The notes beneath the pieces are model-generated. The model searched no databases, had not been told where the DNA came from, and saw nothing but the letters and a program-made list of their open reading frames with translations. Made by a program: the position numbers and the translations under genes. Positions 43,977 to 53,244 of a stretch of DNA of 64,000 nt are shown one piece after another. Position 1 is the stretch's first letter. The number at the start of each line of letters is the position of its first letter. The DNA lies in contig NZ_AP026070.1 of NCBI RefSeq assembly GCF_024363255.1, forward strand, positions 3,596,001-3,660,000, read 5' to 3'. Origin of the DNA: Shewanella sp. NFH-SH190041 (GTDB taxonomy: Bacteria; Pseudomonadota; Gammaproteobacteria; Enterobacterales; Shewanellaceae).

Positions 43977-45013
43977 TGCGGGTATACCCAGATCAACTGC
44001 ACCGTCAACTCGGTCGGCTGCACCCTGTCTATTTGATTTTTGGTGATGACCCTTGGCTCAGTGACGCTTGTAAAAGCCAGATTATTACCGCGGCCCGCCA
44101 GCAAGGTTTTGATGAACGTATCACGCTCAACAGCCAAGATACCGGTTTTGCTTGGCAGCAATTAGAGCAGGAATTTCAGGCCATGAGCCTGTTTGCTGCC
44201 CGGCGAATTATCGAGCTGCAACTGCCAAATGCTAAGCCAGGCCCGGAAGGCTCCGCCATGTTGCAATCACTGCTGGCTCAAGCTAATCCCGATACCATAC
44301 TGCTATTGATAGGGCCAAAACTCACTGCAGAACAGACCAAAGCCAAATGGTTTAAAGTGCTGGATGAGCAAGGCATTTATCTGCCTTGTGCTACCCCCGA
44401 AGGCATGCAGTTTCAGCGCTGGCTCGATGGCCGCATCCAACATTTTGCCCTGCAATTGAACCGGGATGCCAAAATCATGTTGGCCAATCTGTATGAAGGC
44501 AATTTATTGGCGGCGGATCAGGCCTTGAAATTACTGCAACTACTGGCACCTAATCAGGCCGTTACTGTGCAGGATCTCAGCCATTATTTTGAAGATCAGT
44601 CCCGTTTCAGCGTGTTTCAGCTCAGTGATGCCCTATTGCAGAATCAACAGGCTAAAGCACTACATATGCTGGCACAGCTCAATGCCGAAGGGACGGCATT
44701 ACCGATTGTACTGTGGGCTATGTTTAAGGAATTGACCGTGCTGTTGCAATTAAAAGCAGCTCAGAGTCGTGGCGACAACCTCAACAGCCTATGGGGAAAA
44801 CTGCGGATTTGGGATAAACGCAAACCCTTATATCAGGGCTGCCTGTCTCGCCTCAGTCTTGAACAACTTGAAAGCATGCTGTCACTGGCCTCCCGCTTGG
44901 AGATAAAACTCAAGCAACAGGGTGTAGAGGATTGGGTCGGGCTCAGCCACCTGTGTATCTTGTTTGATCCCAGTGCCCATAGCCGACTGGCCCATATTAC
45001 ATTGGCGCCATAA
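43976..45013 (+). CDS. holA: DNA polymerase III delta subunit
   Basis: HolA is the clamp-opening wrench of the DNA polymerase III clamp loader. The 345-residue length is typical. The N-terminus MRVYPDQLHRQLGRLHPVYL and the GDDPWLSD motif match the family. It is translationally coupled to lptE by a TGATG overlap, and nadD begins directly after its stop. Confidence 0.95.
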   Translation: MRVYPDQLHRQLGRLHPVYLIFGDDPWLSDACKSQIITAARQQGFDERITLNSQDTGFAWQQLEQEFQAMSLFAARRIIELQLPNAKPGPEGSAMLQSLLAQANPDTILLLIGPKLTAEQTKAKWFKVLDEQGIYLPCATPEGMQFQRWLDGRIQHFALQLNRDAKIMLANLYEGNLLAADQALKLLQLLAPNQAVTVQDLSHYFEDQSRFSVFQLSDALLQNQQAKALHMLAQLNAEGTALPIVLWAMFKELTVLLQLKAAQSRGDNLNSLWGKLRIWDKRKPLYQGCLSRLSLEQLESMLSLASRLEIKLKQQGVEDWVGLSHLCILFDPSAHSRLAHITLAP

Positions 45014-45682
45014 ATGTCCACGCCGCAACACAGCCTACCCATTGCGCGTCCCCGTCAGCTTGTCGGGCTACTGGGCGGTACCTTTGATCCGATCCATTTC
45101 GGCCATATCCGCCCAGCACTCGCCGCTGCAGCAGTGTTGGGGCTGGAACAGATATGGCTGATGCCCAATGCTATCCCGCCCCATAAAAATGGAGCTATCA
45201 CCGCCACCGAGCACAGGATGGCCATGGCAAAGCAAGTATGTCATGAGTTTCCCCTGTTTAAATTGTGTGACCTTGAAGTCGCCCTCGCGGCCAGTGGTAA
45301 GCCCAGTTACTCGGTGAATACTCTGACAGAGCTAAATCGGCGTTATCCAAATTTAAACTTTGTTTTTCTGATGGGGATGGACAGCTTAATCACTCTGCCC
45401 CAATGGCATCAGTGGCAAACCTTACTAACGCTGTGTAATTTTGCTGTCTGTCGCCGTCCGGGATGGCCATTGCCAGAGTGTCTTCCAGACACCATTTGCC
45501 AGCGCATTACTGACCATCTGTCCCCAGATAAACATGGACAAATTGTGCTACTTAATGTAGATGAGCAAGCGATTTCCTCCACAGATATCCGTACCATGCT
45601 GCGTAGCGGGAACTTCCCTGAGAATCTGATGCCAAAGGCTGTAAATCACTATATCCGCAGCCATGGGCTGTATCTGGGCTAG
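45014..45682 (+). CDS. nadD: Nicotinate-nucleotide adenylyltransferase
   Basis: NadD makes deamido-NAD from nicotinate mononucleotide. The 222-residue protein has the nucleotidyltransferase motif GGTFDPIHFGHIR near residue 20 and the C-terminal ISSTDIRTMLRSG. The ATG follows the holA stop with no gap. In E. coli cobC separates nadD from rsfS; here it is absent. Confidence 0.96.
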   Translation: MSTPQHSLPIARPRQLVGLLGGTFDPIHFGHIRPALAAAAVLGLEQIWLMPNAIPPHKNGAITATEHRMAMAKQVCHEFPLFKLCDLEVALAASGKPSYSVNTLTELNRRYPNLNFVFLMGMDSLITLPQWHQWQTLLTLCNFAVCRRPGWPLPECLPDTICQRITDHLSPDKHGQIVLLNVDEQAISSTDIRTMLRSGNFPENLMPKAVNHYIRSHGLYLG

Positions 45683-45783
45683 GTGAATTTATCCGTCTTT
45701 GTACCTATGCCTGAACGTATATTCCCCGCTTGTGGGCTGGTATACTAGTGGGCTGTCTTAAAATATTCATGAGGAAAACTTAC

Positions 45784-46110
45784 GTGCAGAGCGCGGAGTT
45801 AAAAGCATTTGTAGTCGATAAAATTGACGACCTGAAAGCCAAAGATATTGTTACTTTTGACGTATCTAACCAATCCACCATCACAGATTACATGGTGATC
45901 TGCTCCGGTACTTCTAGCACCCATGTGCGCGCAATGGCTGAATATGCCGTTAAAGAAGCCAAGCAGGCCAATATTGAAATCCTCGGCGTTGAAGGCCGTG
46001 ATGGTAGTGAGTGGGTTTTGGTGGACTTTGGCGGTGTTATTCTGCATGTCATGCAGGAGCAAACCCGTGATTTCTATCAACTGGAAAAACTCTGGGCTGA
46101 AAACGCCTAA
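45784..46110 (+). CDS. rsfS: Ribosomal silencing factor RsfS
   Basis: RsfS binds uL14 and blocks subunit joining when nutrients run low. The 108-residue protein matches E. coli in [28 protein letters not shown] and VLDFGG-like [15 protein letters not shown] start at GTG 45784, with GAGGA at about 45770-45774 as ribosome site; the ATG at 45769 overlaps that site and would add MRKTY. The stop overlaps the rlmH start (TAATG). A TATACT hexamer at 45741 may be a -10. Confidence 0.93.
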   Translation: MQSAELKAFVVDKIDDLKAKDIVTFDVSNQSTITDYMVICSGTSSTHVRAMAEYAVKEAKQANIEILGVEGRDGSEWVLVDFGGVILHVMQEQTRDFYQLEKLWAENA

Positions 46111-46580
46111 TGAAACTGCAACTCATCGCTGTCGGTACCAAAATGCCTGACTGGGTTACCCGGGGCTTTGAAGAGTACCAACGTCGTTTCCCCCGGGATA
46201 TGGCACTGGAATTAACTGAAATTCCAGCCGGGAAACGGGGTAAAAATGCGGATATCGCCCGTATTTTGCAAAAAGAAGGTGAGTTGATGCTGGCCGCAAT
46301 CCCCAAAGGCAACCATATTGTCACATTGGATTTGCCCGGCAAGCACTGGACTACGCCACAGCTGGCAACGCAGCTGAGTAAATGGCAGCATGACGGCCGG
46401 GATGTCAGTCTGCTAATCGGTGGTCCAGAGGGGCTAGCCCCAGCCTGTAAACAAGCCGCAGCGCAAAGCTGGTGCTTGTCGACACTGACCCTGCCCCACC
46501 CAATGGTACGCATTGTGGTAGCAGAGAGTCTGTACCGGGCTTGGAGCATTAACAACAACCACCCCTATCACAGAGAATAA
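46110..46580 (+). CDS. rlmH: 23S rRNA pseudouridine-1915 N3-methyltransferase
   Basis: RlmH is a SPOUT methyltransferase that acts on assembled ribosomes. The 156-residue protein starts [16 protein letters not shown] and has the SAM-binding [10 protein letters not shown] and the C-terminal knot [18 protein letters not shown]. It overlaps rsfS by one base, as in most gammaproteobacteria. Confidence 0.97.
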   Translation: MKLQLIAVGTKMPDWVTRGFEEYQRRFPRDMALELTEIPAGKRGKNADIARILQKEGELMLAAIPKGNHIVTLDLPGKHWTTPQLATQLSKWQHDGRDVSLLIGGPEGLAPACKQAAAQSWCLSTLTLPHPMVRIVVAESLYRAWSINNNHPYHRE

Positions 46581-46587
46581 TAACCCC

Positions 46588-46618
46588 GGAGAACCCGCCT
46601 AGTTTGGCGCGGTTCTCT
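46588..46618 (+). other. Hairpin in front of mrdA
   Basis: GAGAACC (46589-46595) pairs with GGTTCTC (46611-46617), with an inner GCC/GGC. There is no T run, so it may be an attenuating or RNA-processing structure rather than a terminator. Confidence 0.35.
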
Positions 46619-46634
46619 GCTGGAGAACGCATCA

Positions 46635-48494
46635 GTGTCGCCAAACAAGCGAATTACCATGCATGATCACGCTGCGGAGGCGTCGCTATTCAAGCGCCGC
46701 GCGCTGTTCACTTTTGTTTGTGTGATTGGTTTGCTGTCCATTTTGCTGGGCAATCTGTACCACCTGCAAATCACCTCTTATAAAGATTATGCCACCCGCT
46801 CCAATGATAACCGGATCAGAATTGTGCCGCTGCCACCGAGCCGGGGCTTGATCTATGACCGCCATGGCGTCCTGCTAGCGGAAAACCAACCATTCTACTC
46901 CTTGGATGTGGTGCCGGAAAAAGTCAAAAACCTGCAGGCCACCTTGGATGATCTCGCCAAAGTTATTCCTATCAGTAAAGAAGAACGGGAAGATTTTACT
47001 AAAGCACTAAAACATCACCGGCGCTTTAACCCACTGACGTTAATCAATCGCCTGACCGAGCAGGAAGTGGCAGAGTTCAGTGTTAACCAATACCGTTTCC
47101 CCGGCATTACTGTCGAGGCAGGTTTAAAACGTTACTATCCCTATGGTGATGTGCTGACCCACGCCCTTGGCTATGTTGGCCGGATTAACTCCCGTGACCG
47201 AGAAACGCTCGAGCGCACAGATCAATGGCATGAATATGCCGGAACTAAATTTATCGGTAAGCAGGGGATTGAACGTTATTACGAGCCGGTATTACATGGT
47301 AAACCGGGTCACCTGGAAGAAGAGGTCAATAACCGTGGCCGAACAATCCGCACCCTGGAAGTGACCCAACCCACACCGGGCAAAGATATTTATCTCACGC
47401 TGGATTTGGAACTCCAGCAAAAAGCCATGGAACTGCTCGCGGGTCGCCGCGGCAGCGTGGTAGCCATTGACCCTCGCAATGGCGGTATTCTGGCTTTGGT
47501 TTCCAGCCCCAGCTATGACCCCAATCAGTTTGTCCATGGCATCAGTGGCAAAGACTATAGTGAGCTACTTAATAATAAATCTCGCCCGCTAATTAACCGT
47601 GCGACACAAGGTCAGTATGCTCCGGCATCGACGGTTAAACCGATTCTGGCGCTGTTGGGATTGGAAGAAAAAGCGGTAACCGAAAAAACCCGTATCTGGG
47701 ATCCCGGTTTTTGGCAAATTCCCGGGGTTGAGCATAAATATCGCGATTGGAAACGCTGGGGACACGGTTGGGTAGATGTTTATCACTCCATTATCGATTC
47801 CTGCGATACCTTCTTTTATGAAATGGCCTACAAGCTGGGAATTGATAAGATCTCCCACTTTATGAATAAATTTGGGTTTGGTGAAAGCTCAGGTGTCGAT
47901 ATTTATGAAGAAGCCTCCGGTATGATGCCATCACGGGAGTGGAAACAGCATAAATACCGTCAACCTTGGTATATCGGCGATACCATTTCTGTTGGGATTG
48001 GACAGGGGTACTGGACCACGACGCCACTGCAGTTAGCTGCCGCCATTACTATTTTAGCGAATAAAGGCCGACGCTTTACACCGCACCTGCTCAAATCCAT
48101 CAAAAATGAGGATGGTAGTTTAAATACTCCCGTGGATGAAAAATCACCTATTGTCCTTAAAAATCCAAAAAACTGGATCATTATCAATGAAGCGATGCGG
48201 CTCACAGCTCATAAATCACGCTTCACGGATGCCAAATACACAGCGGCAATGAAAACCGGTACTGCTCAGGTGTTTTCGGTGGCCCAAGGGGAAAAATACG
48301 ATCATGATAATGTGGCCGAACGGCTACGAGATAACGCCTTGATTGTTGCTTATGCCCCCTATGAACATCCACGCATTGTATTGGCGGTTGTTCTGGAAAA
48401 CGCTGGCTGGGGCGGCGCCAATGCAGGCCCGGTGGCCCGGGCATTGTTAGATGAATATATTTTGCGAGATAACAAAGGGAAAAGTGCCAAATGA
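46635..48494 (+). CDS. mrdA: Penicillin-binding protein 2 (elongasome transpeptidase)
   Basis: PBP2 cross-links peptidoglycan in the rod complex. The 619-residue protein has one N-terminal membrane helix ([19 protein letters not shown]), a dimerisation domain with [12 protein letters not shown], and the transpeptidase domain. The catalytic serine is Ser332 in PASTVKP, the second motif is SCD ([15 protein letters not shown] in E. coli), and the third is KTGTAQVFS. The start is GTG 46635 with GGAG 9 bases upstream. Its stop overlaps rodA by 4 bases. Confidence 0.97.
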   Translation: MSPNKRITMHDHAAEASLFKRRALFTFVCVIGLLSILLGNLYHLQITSYKDYATRSNDNRIRIVPLPPSRGLIYDRHGVLLAENQPFYSLDVVPEKVKNLQATLDDLAKVIPISKEEREDFTKALKHHRRFNPLTLINRLTEQEVAEFSVNQYRFPGITVEAGLKRYYPYGDVLTHALGYVGRINSRDRETLERTDQWHEYAGTKFIGKQGIERYYEPVLHGKPGHLEEEVNNRGRTIRTLEVTQPTPGKDIYLTLDLELQQKAMELLAGRRGSVVAIDPRNGGILALVSSPSYDPNQFVHGISGKDYSELLNNKSRPLINRATQGQYAPASTVKPILALLGLEEKAVTEKTRIWDPGFWQIPGVEHKYRDWKRWGHGWVDVYHSIIDSCDTFFYEMAYKLGIDKISHFMNKFGFGESSGVDIYEEASGMMPSREWKQHKYRQPWYIGDTISVGIGQGYWTTTPLQLAAAITILANKGRRFTPHLLKSIKNEDGSLNTPVDEKSPIVLKNPKNWIIINEAMRLTAHKSRFTDAKYTAAMKTGTAQVFSVAQGEKYDHDNVAERLRDNALIVAYAPYEHPRIVLAVVLENAGWGGANAGPVARALLDEYILRDNKGKSAK

Positions 48495-49597
48495 ATTCCC
48501 ATCAAAGTCAACAAACCCTGTGGCAACGGCTGCATATTGATCTGCCGCTGCTATTGGGCCTGCTGATGCTATTCTGCTTCGGACTGTTTGTGATCTATTC
48601 CGCCAGTGGCGGTGACTTAGCCATGATGGATCGGCAATTAATCCGCATGGCACTGTCATTGGTGATCATGTTTGCCGTGGCGCAAATTAATCCGGAAATA
48701 TTACGACGCTGGGCATTGCCCATTTATATCCTTGGGGTGGTGCTGCTATTAGCCGTGCATTTCTTTGGTGAAATTAACAAGGGCGCACAGCGTTGGCTGA
48801 ATCTTGGTTTTATGGAGTTTCAGCCCTCAGAGCTAATGAAATTGGCTTTCCCTATCACCATGGCTTGGTATATCAGTAAATTTCCGCTGCCGCCAAAAAA
48901 GCGTTATCTGCTTGGCGGTATCGGGATCTTACTGGTGCCAACCCTACTGATTGCCAGTCAGCCAGACTTAGGAACCTCTATTTTAGTGGCCGCCTCTGGG
49001 GTGTTTGTGCTGTTTCTGTCAGGCATGAGTTGGGCCATTGTCGGCGCGGTTGTAGCGGCGGTATTAGCATTTTTGCCGATCCTGTGGTTCTTTTTGATGC
49101 ATGACTATCAACGCACCCGGGTACTGACGCTACTGAATCCCGAAAAAGATCCCCTCGGCGCCGGTTACCATATTATCCAGTCCAAAATTGCTATTGGTTC
49201 CGGTGGTTTCTGGGGCAAAGGCTGGCTACAGGGCACGCAGTCTCAGTTGGAGTTTTTACCAGAGCGCCATACCGACTTTATCTTTGCCGTGATCGGCGAA
49301 GAGTTTGGCATGATTGGTAGCATGTTCCTGCTGGCCATGTATGTCTATGTTATCGGCCGGGGGCTGGTGATCGCTTCGAGAGCGCAAACTAGCTTCGCCC
49401 GATTGCTATCCGGCTCCATCACCCTGACATTCTTTGTATATGTCTTTGTAAATATTGGTATGGTATCCGGTATTCTGCCTGTGGTAGGGGTGCCACTACC
49501 GCTGATCAGCTATGGGGGTACGTCCATGCTGACCTTGATGATCGGCTTCGGTATTTTAATGAGCATTCACACTCACAGGCGCTTTGTCGACCGCTGA
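48491..49597 (+). CDS. mrdB: Rod-shape glycosyltransferase RodA
   Basis: RodA is the SEDS-family peptidoglycan polymerase that partners PBP2. The 368-residue protein has about ten membrane helices and the SEDS motifs [19 protein letters not shown] near residue 100, [18 protein letters not shown] near 255, and the C-terminal [16 protein letters not shown]. It starts with an ATGA overlap to mrdA, ensuring balanced synthesis of the pair. Confidence 0.97.
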   Translation: MNSHQSQQTLWQRLHIDLPLLLGLLMLFCFGLFVIYSASGGDLAMMDRQLIRMALSLVIMFAVAQINPEILRRWALPIYILGVVLLLAVHFFGEINKGAQRWLNLGFMEFQPSELMKLAFPITMAWYISKFPLPPKKRYLLGGIGILLVPTLLIASQPDLGTSILVAASGVFVLFLSGMSWAIVGAVVAAVLAFLPILWFFLMHDYQRTRVLTLLNPEKDPLGAGYHIIQSKIAIGSGGFWGKGWLQGTQSQLEFLPERHTDFIFAVIGEEFGMIGSMFLLAMYVYVIGRGLVIASRAQTSFARLLSGSITLTFFVYVFVNIGMVSGILPVVGVPLPLISYGGTSMLTLMIGFGILMSIHTHRRFVDR

Positions 49598-49630
49598 CAC
49601 CTAGCAGCGGTAATGGAGAGACAAACTAAA

Positions 49631-50656
49631 ATGAAAAAATTATCTGCCTTTACCCGTATTACCCTGCCCCTGCTGCTGACACTCAGCAGCGGGGCAATGG
49701 CGGCTGAAGTTGCCGCACAATCCTCCACTATCAGCAGTGAAACACTTGCCCAGCAGCAAGATTCCTTTATCGTCCAACAACAAAAGGCTGGATTTAGTGC
49801 AGCGCAAACCCGGGCATTTTTAGCTGATGCTAAGCTCAATCAAGATGTGCTCAATGCCATTTCACGCCCTTGGGAAGCCAAACCTTGGTATCAATACTAT
49901 CCACTGTTTCTGACTGAAAAACGGCTACAGGCCGGGTTAGATTTTTGGCGTGCCCATGAGCAGACTATCAAACGAGCAGCTTGGACTTATCAAGTCGACC
50001 CACAGATCATTGTCGCCATTATTGGTATCGAAACTTTTTATGGCCAGTTTATGGGCAACTATCCTGTTCTTGATGCCCTCTATACGCTAGGGTTTTATTA
50101 TCCACCCCGAGCGGATTTCTTCCGCTCAGAGCTGGGGCAATTACAGCAGTTAATCACCGAAGAACATCTGCCATTAAGCGAACTAAAAGGATCCTATGCC
50201 GGGGCCATGGGTTACGGCCAATTTATCTCTTCTAGCTACCGTCATTATGCGGTGGACTTCAATGGTGATGGTCAGCGAGATCTCATTAATAATATTGATG
50301 ACGCTATTGGTTCGGTCGCTAATTACTTTCACCAGCATGGTTGGCAATATCATCAACCGGTGGCGTTGGAGTTAAAAGCACAAGCGCCAATCGATACAAC
50401 ATTTTTATGGGATACCAAGCCGCTACACTTTACTGCGGCCGATATTCTTAACCCAGAACTGAGCCTAAAACGCAGTGGCGATCTGGATATCAGTCAGCCC
50501 GCAATGTTGATTGAACTTGAGCAGCTAAGCAGTACCGAGTACTGGCTCGGGCTGAATAATTTCTATGTCATTACCCGCTATAACCGCAGTCCATTGTATG
50601 CAATGGCGGTTTATCAATTCAGTGAGCAGTTGAAAAAGGCCCACGATGTCCACTAA
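49631..50656 (+). CDS. mltB: Lytic murein transglycosylase B
   Basis: MltB cleaves glycan strands, forming 1,6-anhydromuramic ends. The 341-residue protein has a signal peptide (ITLPLLLTLSSGAMA-AE) without a lipobox cysteine, so it may be periplasmic rather than lipid-anchored as in E. coli. The catalytic Glu lies in IIGIETFYGQFMGNY, and GAMGYGQFISSSYRHYAVDF is a family signature. I start at ATG 49631, preceded by GGAGAG; an ATG at 49613 overlaps that site. It overlaps rlpA by 11 bases. Confidence 0.93.
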   Translation: MKKLSAFTRITLPLLLTLSSGAMAAEVAAQSSTISSETLAQQQDSFIVQQQKAGFSAAQTRAFLADAKLNQDVLNAISRPWEAKPWYQYYPLFLTEKRLQAGLDFWRAHEQTIKRAAWTYQVDPQIIVAIIGIETFYGQFMGNYPVLDALYTLGFYYPPRADFFRSELGQLQQLITEEHLPLSELKGSYAGAMGYGQFISSSYRHYAVDFNGDGQRDLINNIDDAIGSVANYFHQHGWQYHQPVALELKAQAPIDTTFLWDTKPLHFTAADILNPELSLKRSGDLDISQPAMLIELEQLSSTEYWLGLNNFYVITRYNRSPLYAMAVYQFSEQLKKAHDVH

Positions 50657-51437
50657 ATCCCTGATACAAATCCTACCGCTAGCCGCCGCCCTATTATTAG
50701 GCGGCTGCGCGGGAGGCGATAGATACAGTATGTCCAGCGATAAAGCACCGGCCAATGCGCCGGACGTATCCAAATTGGAAAATGCCCACCCCAGATATGA
50801 GCCTTACAGCCGACAGGGCAATAAGCGTTATACCGTGCTGGGCAAAACCTATAATGTGATGCCTTCCGGCCAAGGCTTTACCCAACAGGGATTGGCCAGT
50901 TGGTATGGGGCTAAATTTCACGGCCATCTGACATCCAATGGCGAAACCTATGATATGTATTCCATGTCAGCGGCCCATAAGACATTGCCATTACCCAGTT
51001 ATGTCAAAGTGACCAATTTGGACAACCAACGCCAGGTGATCGTCCGGGTCAATGACCGCGGCCCATTCCATGATGGCAGGATTATTGATCTGTCCTATGC
51101 GGCAGCTGCAAAACTAGATATGCTCAAAACCGGCACGGCATCGGTCAAAATTGAAGCGTTAACCTTTGCACCACCGACAACAGATTCTGTTATCGGGCTG
51201 GGGGATAAACAACAGTTCATCCAAATTGCGGCGGCCAAAGACCGGCAGCGTTTAATCGCATTAAGCAAAGAGCTATCAGCCAAATACCAGCTGGAAAGTC
51301 GTCTGTTACAACAGGGCGAACTGTATAAACTGCAACTTGGGCCAATCGGTTATCCCCGGCTGGCGCAAGAATTATTGGAAACAATCCGTGCCAATGGCTA
51401 TCCGGAAAGTTACCTAATTTTACCGGCCGCCGGGTAA
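50646..51437 (+). CDS. rlpA: Septal ring lytic transglycosylase RlpA family lipoprotein
   Basis: A 263-residue outer-membrane lipoprotein with lipobox LLGGC (Cys21). The double-psi beta-barrel domain has ASWYGAKFHGHLTSNGE, and VIVRVNDRGPFHDGRIIDLS carries the conserved Asp. A C-terminal SPOR domain (about residues 185-260, QFIQIAAAKDRQRLIAL) binds denuded glycans. Some homologues cleave denuded peptidoglycan. It follows mltB, whose product also cuts glycan strands. Confidence 0.95.
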   Translation: MSTKSLIQILPLAAALLLGGCAGGDRYSMSSDKAPANAPDVSKLENAHPRYEPYSRQGNKRYTVLGKTYNVMPSGQGFTQQGLASWYGAKFHGHLTSNGETYDMYSMSAAHKTLPLPSYVKVTNLDNQRQVIVRVNDRGPFHDGRIIDLSYAAAAKLDMLKTGTASVKIEALTFAPPTTDSVIGLGDKQQFIQIAAAKDRQRLIALSKELSAKYQLESRLLQQGELYKLQLGPIGYPRLAQELLETIRANGYPESYLILPAAG

Positions 51438-51599
51438 CTCAAATTCGGCTTGCCGGTAGATAATTGATTAACAAAACGTAACAATGGGAACCTTGGATAA
51501 ACTCCACTGTCCACTAGTGATATAATTGCGGCGGTAAAACACCGTATCAGTGGCTGACTACGCCAGTGTTCCAACACAACCAATAGATGTGCTGAATTG

Positions 51600-52778
51600 A
51601 TGATGAATTTTGTGAAAGGTCCCTTAAAAGCTTTACTCCTGGTTACAGGCATTTCCTGTGCAGCCGCCAGCGTTGCCGCTCCCATGGTTATTCCGGATGC
51701 ACCGGATGTGGCAGCCAAAGCTTATGTGCTGATGGATTATCAGACAGGTAAAGTGATTGCCGAAAAAAATGCCCACGAAAGCCTAAACCCAGCTAGTTTG
51801 ACTAAGATGATGACCAGTTATGTGATTGGTCAGGAACTGAAAAACGGCAACATCTCCCCTGATGATGAAGTAACAGTATCCAAAAATGCTTGGGCAAAAA
51901 ATTTCCCTGACTCATCTAAAATGTTCATTGAAGTTGGTTCCAAGGTGAAAGTGTCACAGCTGAACCAAGGTATTATTGTTCAGTCTGGTAATGATGCCTG
52001 TGTGGCAATGGCTGAGCACATTGCTGGCACTGAAGGCGCATTTGTTGATCTGATGAACTCTTGGGCTAAGCAACTGGGCCTGCACGGTACCCATTTTGAA
52101 AATGCCCACGGCTTGAATGCCAAAAATCACAAAAGTACCGCCTATGATATGGCGCTGCTAGGTGCGGCATTAATCCGCGATGTACCCAATGAGTACCATA
52201 TTTACAGCGAAAAGTCCTTTACCTATAACGGTATTAAACAGTACAACCGTAACGGTCTGCTGTGGGATAAATCCATGCATGTTGACGGTATCAAAACCGG
52301 TCATACCTCTGCTGCCGGTTATAACTTGGTAAGCTCTGCCACAAAAGATGGCATGCGTCTGATCTCCGTGGTCATGGGCACCAAGAGTGAACAAGCGCGT
52401 AAGGCTGAAAGCAAGAAGCTGCTGAATTATGGTTTCCGCTTCTTTGAAACCGTAACCCCTTACAAAGCAGGCGATACTTTCACTACCGCTCGCGTATGGT
52501 ATGGCGATAAGCCTGAAGTCAAGCTGGGTGTGCTGACTGATACCCCTATCACCATCTACCGTGGCCAAGCGAAAAACCTGAAAGCCAATTTTGAGCTGAC
52601 CAAAGAGCTGAAAGCCCCGCTGGCTAAAGGCGAAACTGTTGGTCGTATCTACTTCCAACTGGACGGTAAAGATGTTGCCCAGTTCCCACTGGTGACCTTA
52701 GAGCCTATCCATGAAGGCAGCTGGTTCAGCAAGCTGATGGATTACTTCAAGCAACTGTTTGCCAGCTGGTTTAATTAA
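51600..52778 (+). CDS. dacA: D-alanyl-D-alanine carboxypeptidase (PBP5/6 type)
   Basis: DacA trims the terminal D-Ala of peptidoglycan stem peptides. The 392-residue precursor has a signal peptide ending at AASVAA-P. The three active-site motifs are SLTK (NPASLTKMMTSYVIG), SGN (IVQSGNDACVAMAEH) and KTG (VDGIKTGHTSAAGYN). The C-terminal amphipathic segment (WFSKLMDYFKQLFASWF) anchors it to the inner membrane. Two adjacent ATGs (51600, 51603) are possible starts. A terminator follows. Confidence 0.96.
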   Translation: MMNFVKGPLKALLLVTGISCAAASVAAPMVIPDAPDVAAKAYVLMDYQTGKVIAEKNAHESLNPASLTKMMTSYVIGQELKNGNISPDDEVTVSKNAWAKNFPDSSKMFIEVGSKVKVSQLNQGIIVQSGNDACVAMAEHIAGTEGAFVDLMNSWAKQLGLHGTHFENAHGLNAKNHKSTAYDMALLGAALIRDVPNEYHIYSEKSFTYNGIKQYNRNGLLWDKSMHVDGIKTGHTSAAGYNLVSSATKDGMRLISVVMGTKSEQARKAESKKLLNYGFRFFETVTPYKAGDTFTTARVWYGDKPEVKLGVLTDTPITIYRGQAKNLKANFELTKELKAPLAKGETVGRIYFQLDGKDVAQFPLVTLEPIHEGSWFSKLMDYFKQLFASWFN

Positions 52779-52793
52779 CCAATTGAGTTAAAT

Positions 52794-52823
52794 AAAAAAG
52801 CCACCTTAAGGTGGCTTTTTTAT
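52794..52823 (+). terminator. Terminator after dacA
   Basis: AAGCCACC-ttaa-GGTGGCTT stem followed by a T run at 52816-52820. Confidence 0.9.
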
Positions 52824-52902
52824 TGTCTTGTTACTGCTCTGACGCTTGAATCCGCTAAAATCACCACCATATAAAGATAATTACTGAATTAGAGATAAGA
52901 CC

Positions 52903-53181
52903 ATGACAAATACAGATCTAAATACCCGCTTTGAAGACTTGATGGAATTTCCAGCATCATTTCCTTTCAAAGTTGTCGGCACCGCTGATGAACAACTGGC
53001 TGATAAAGTCGTGGCTGTGGTTCAGCGCCATGTACCAGGTGATTACTCTCCTGCGACCAAAATATCCAGCAAAGGCACTTATTACTCAGTGACTATTCGC
53101 GTCACAGTACAGAGTAAAGAAGAGATTGAAACCCTGTATACCGAACTGGCAGCGATTGAAGGGGTAAAACGGGTACTCTAA
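52903..53181 (+). CDS. ybeD: YbeD family protein (DUF493)
   Basis: A 92-residue cytoplasmic protein with an ACT-like fold known from E. coli Ybe[27 protein letters not shown] and [13 protein letters not shown] match closely. Its function is unsettled; it is often linked with lipB. Here it has its own upstream gap after the dacA terminator and is cut off from lipB by poxB on the other strand. Confidence 0.95.
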   Translation: MTNTDLNTRFEDLMEFPASFPFKVVGTADEQLADKVVAVVQRHVPGDYSPATKISSKGTYYSVTIRVTVQSKEEIETLYTELAAIEGVKRVL

Positions 53182-53196
53182 CTCCGCTTGGCATAA

Positions 53197-53230
53197 TAAA
53201 AAGCCTGCCTCACCCGGGCAGGCTTTTTAG
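53197..53230. terminator. Bidirectional terminator between ybeD and poxB
   Basis: AAAAGCCTGCC and GGCAGGCTTTT form a strong stem with A and T runs on the two sides, placed between convergent genes. Confidence 0.9.
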
Positions 53231-53244
53231 TTGCTATCACGCAA

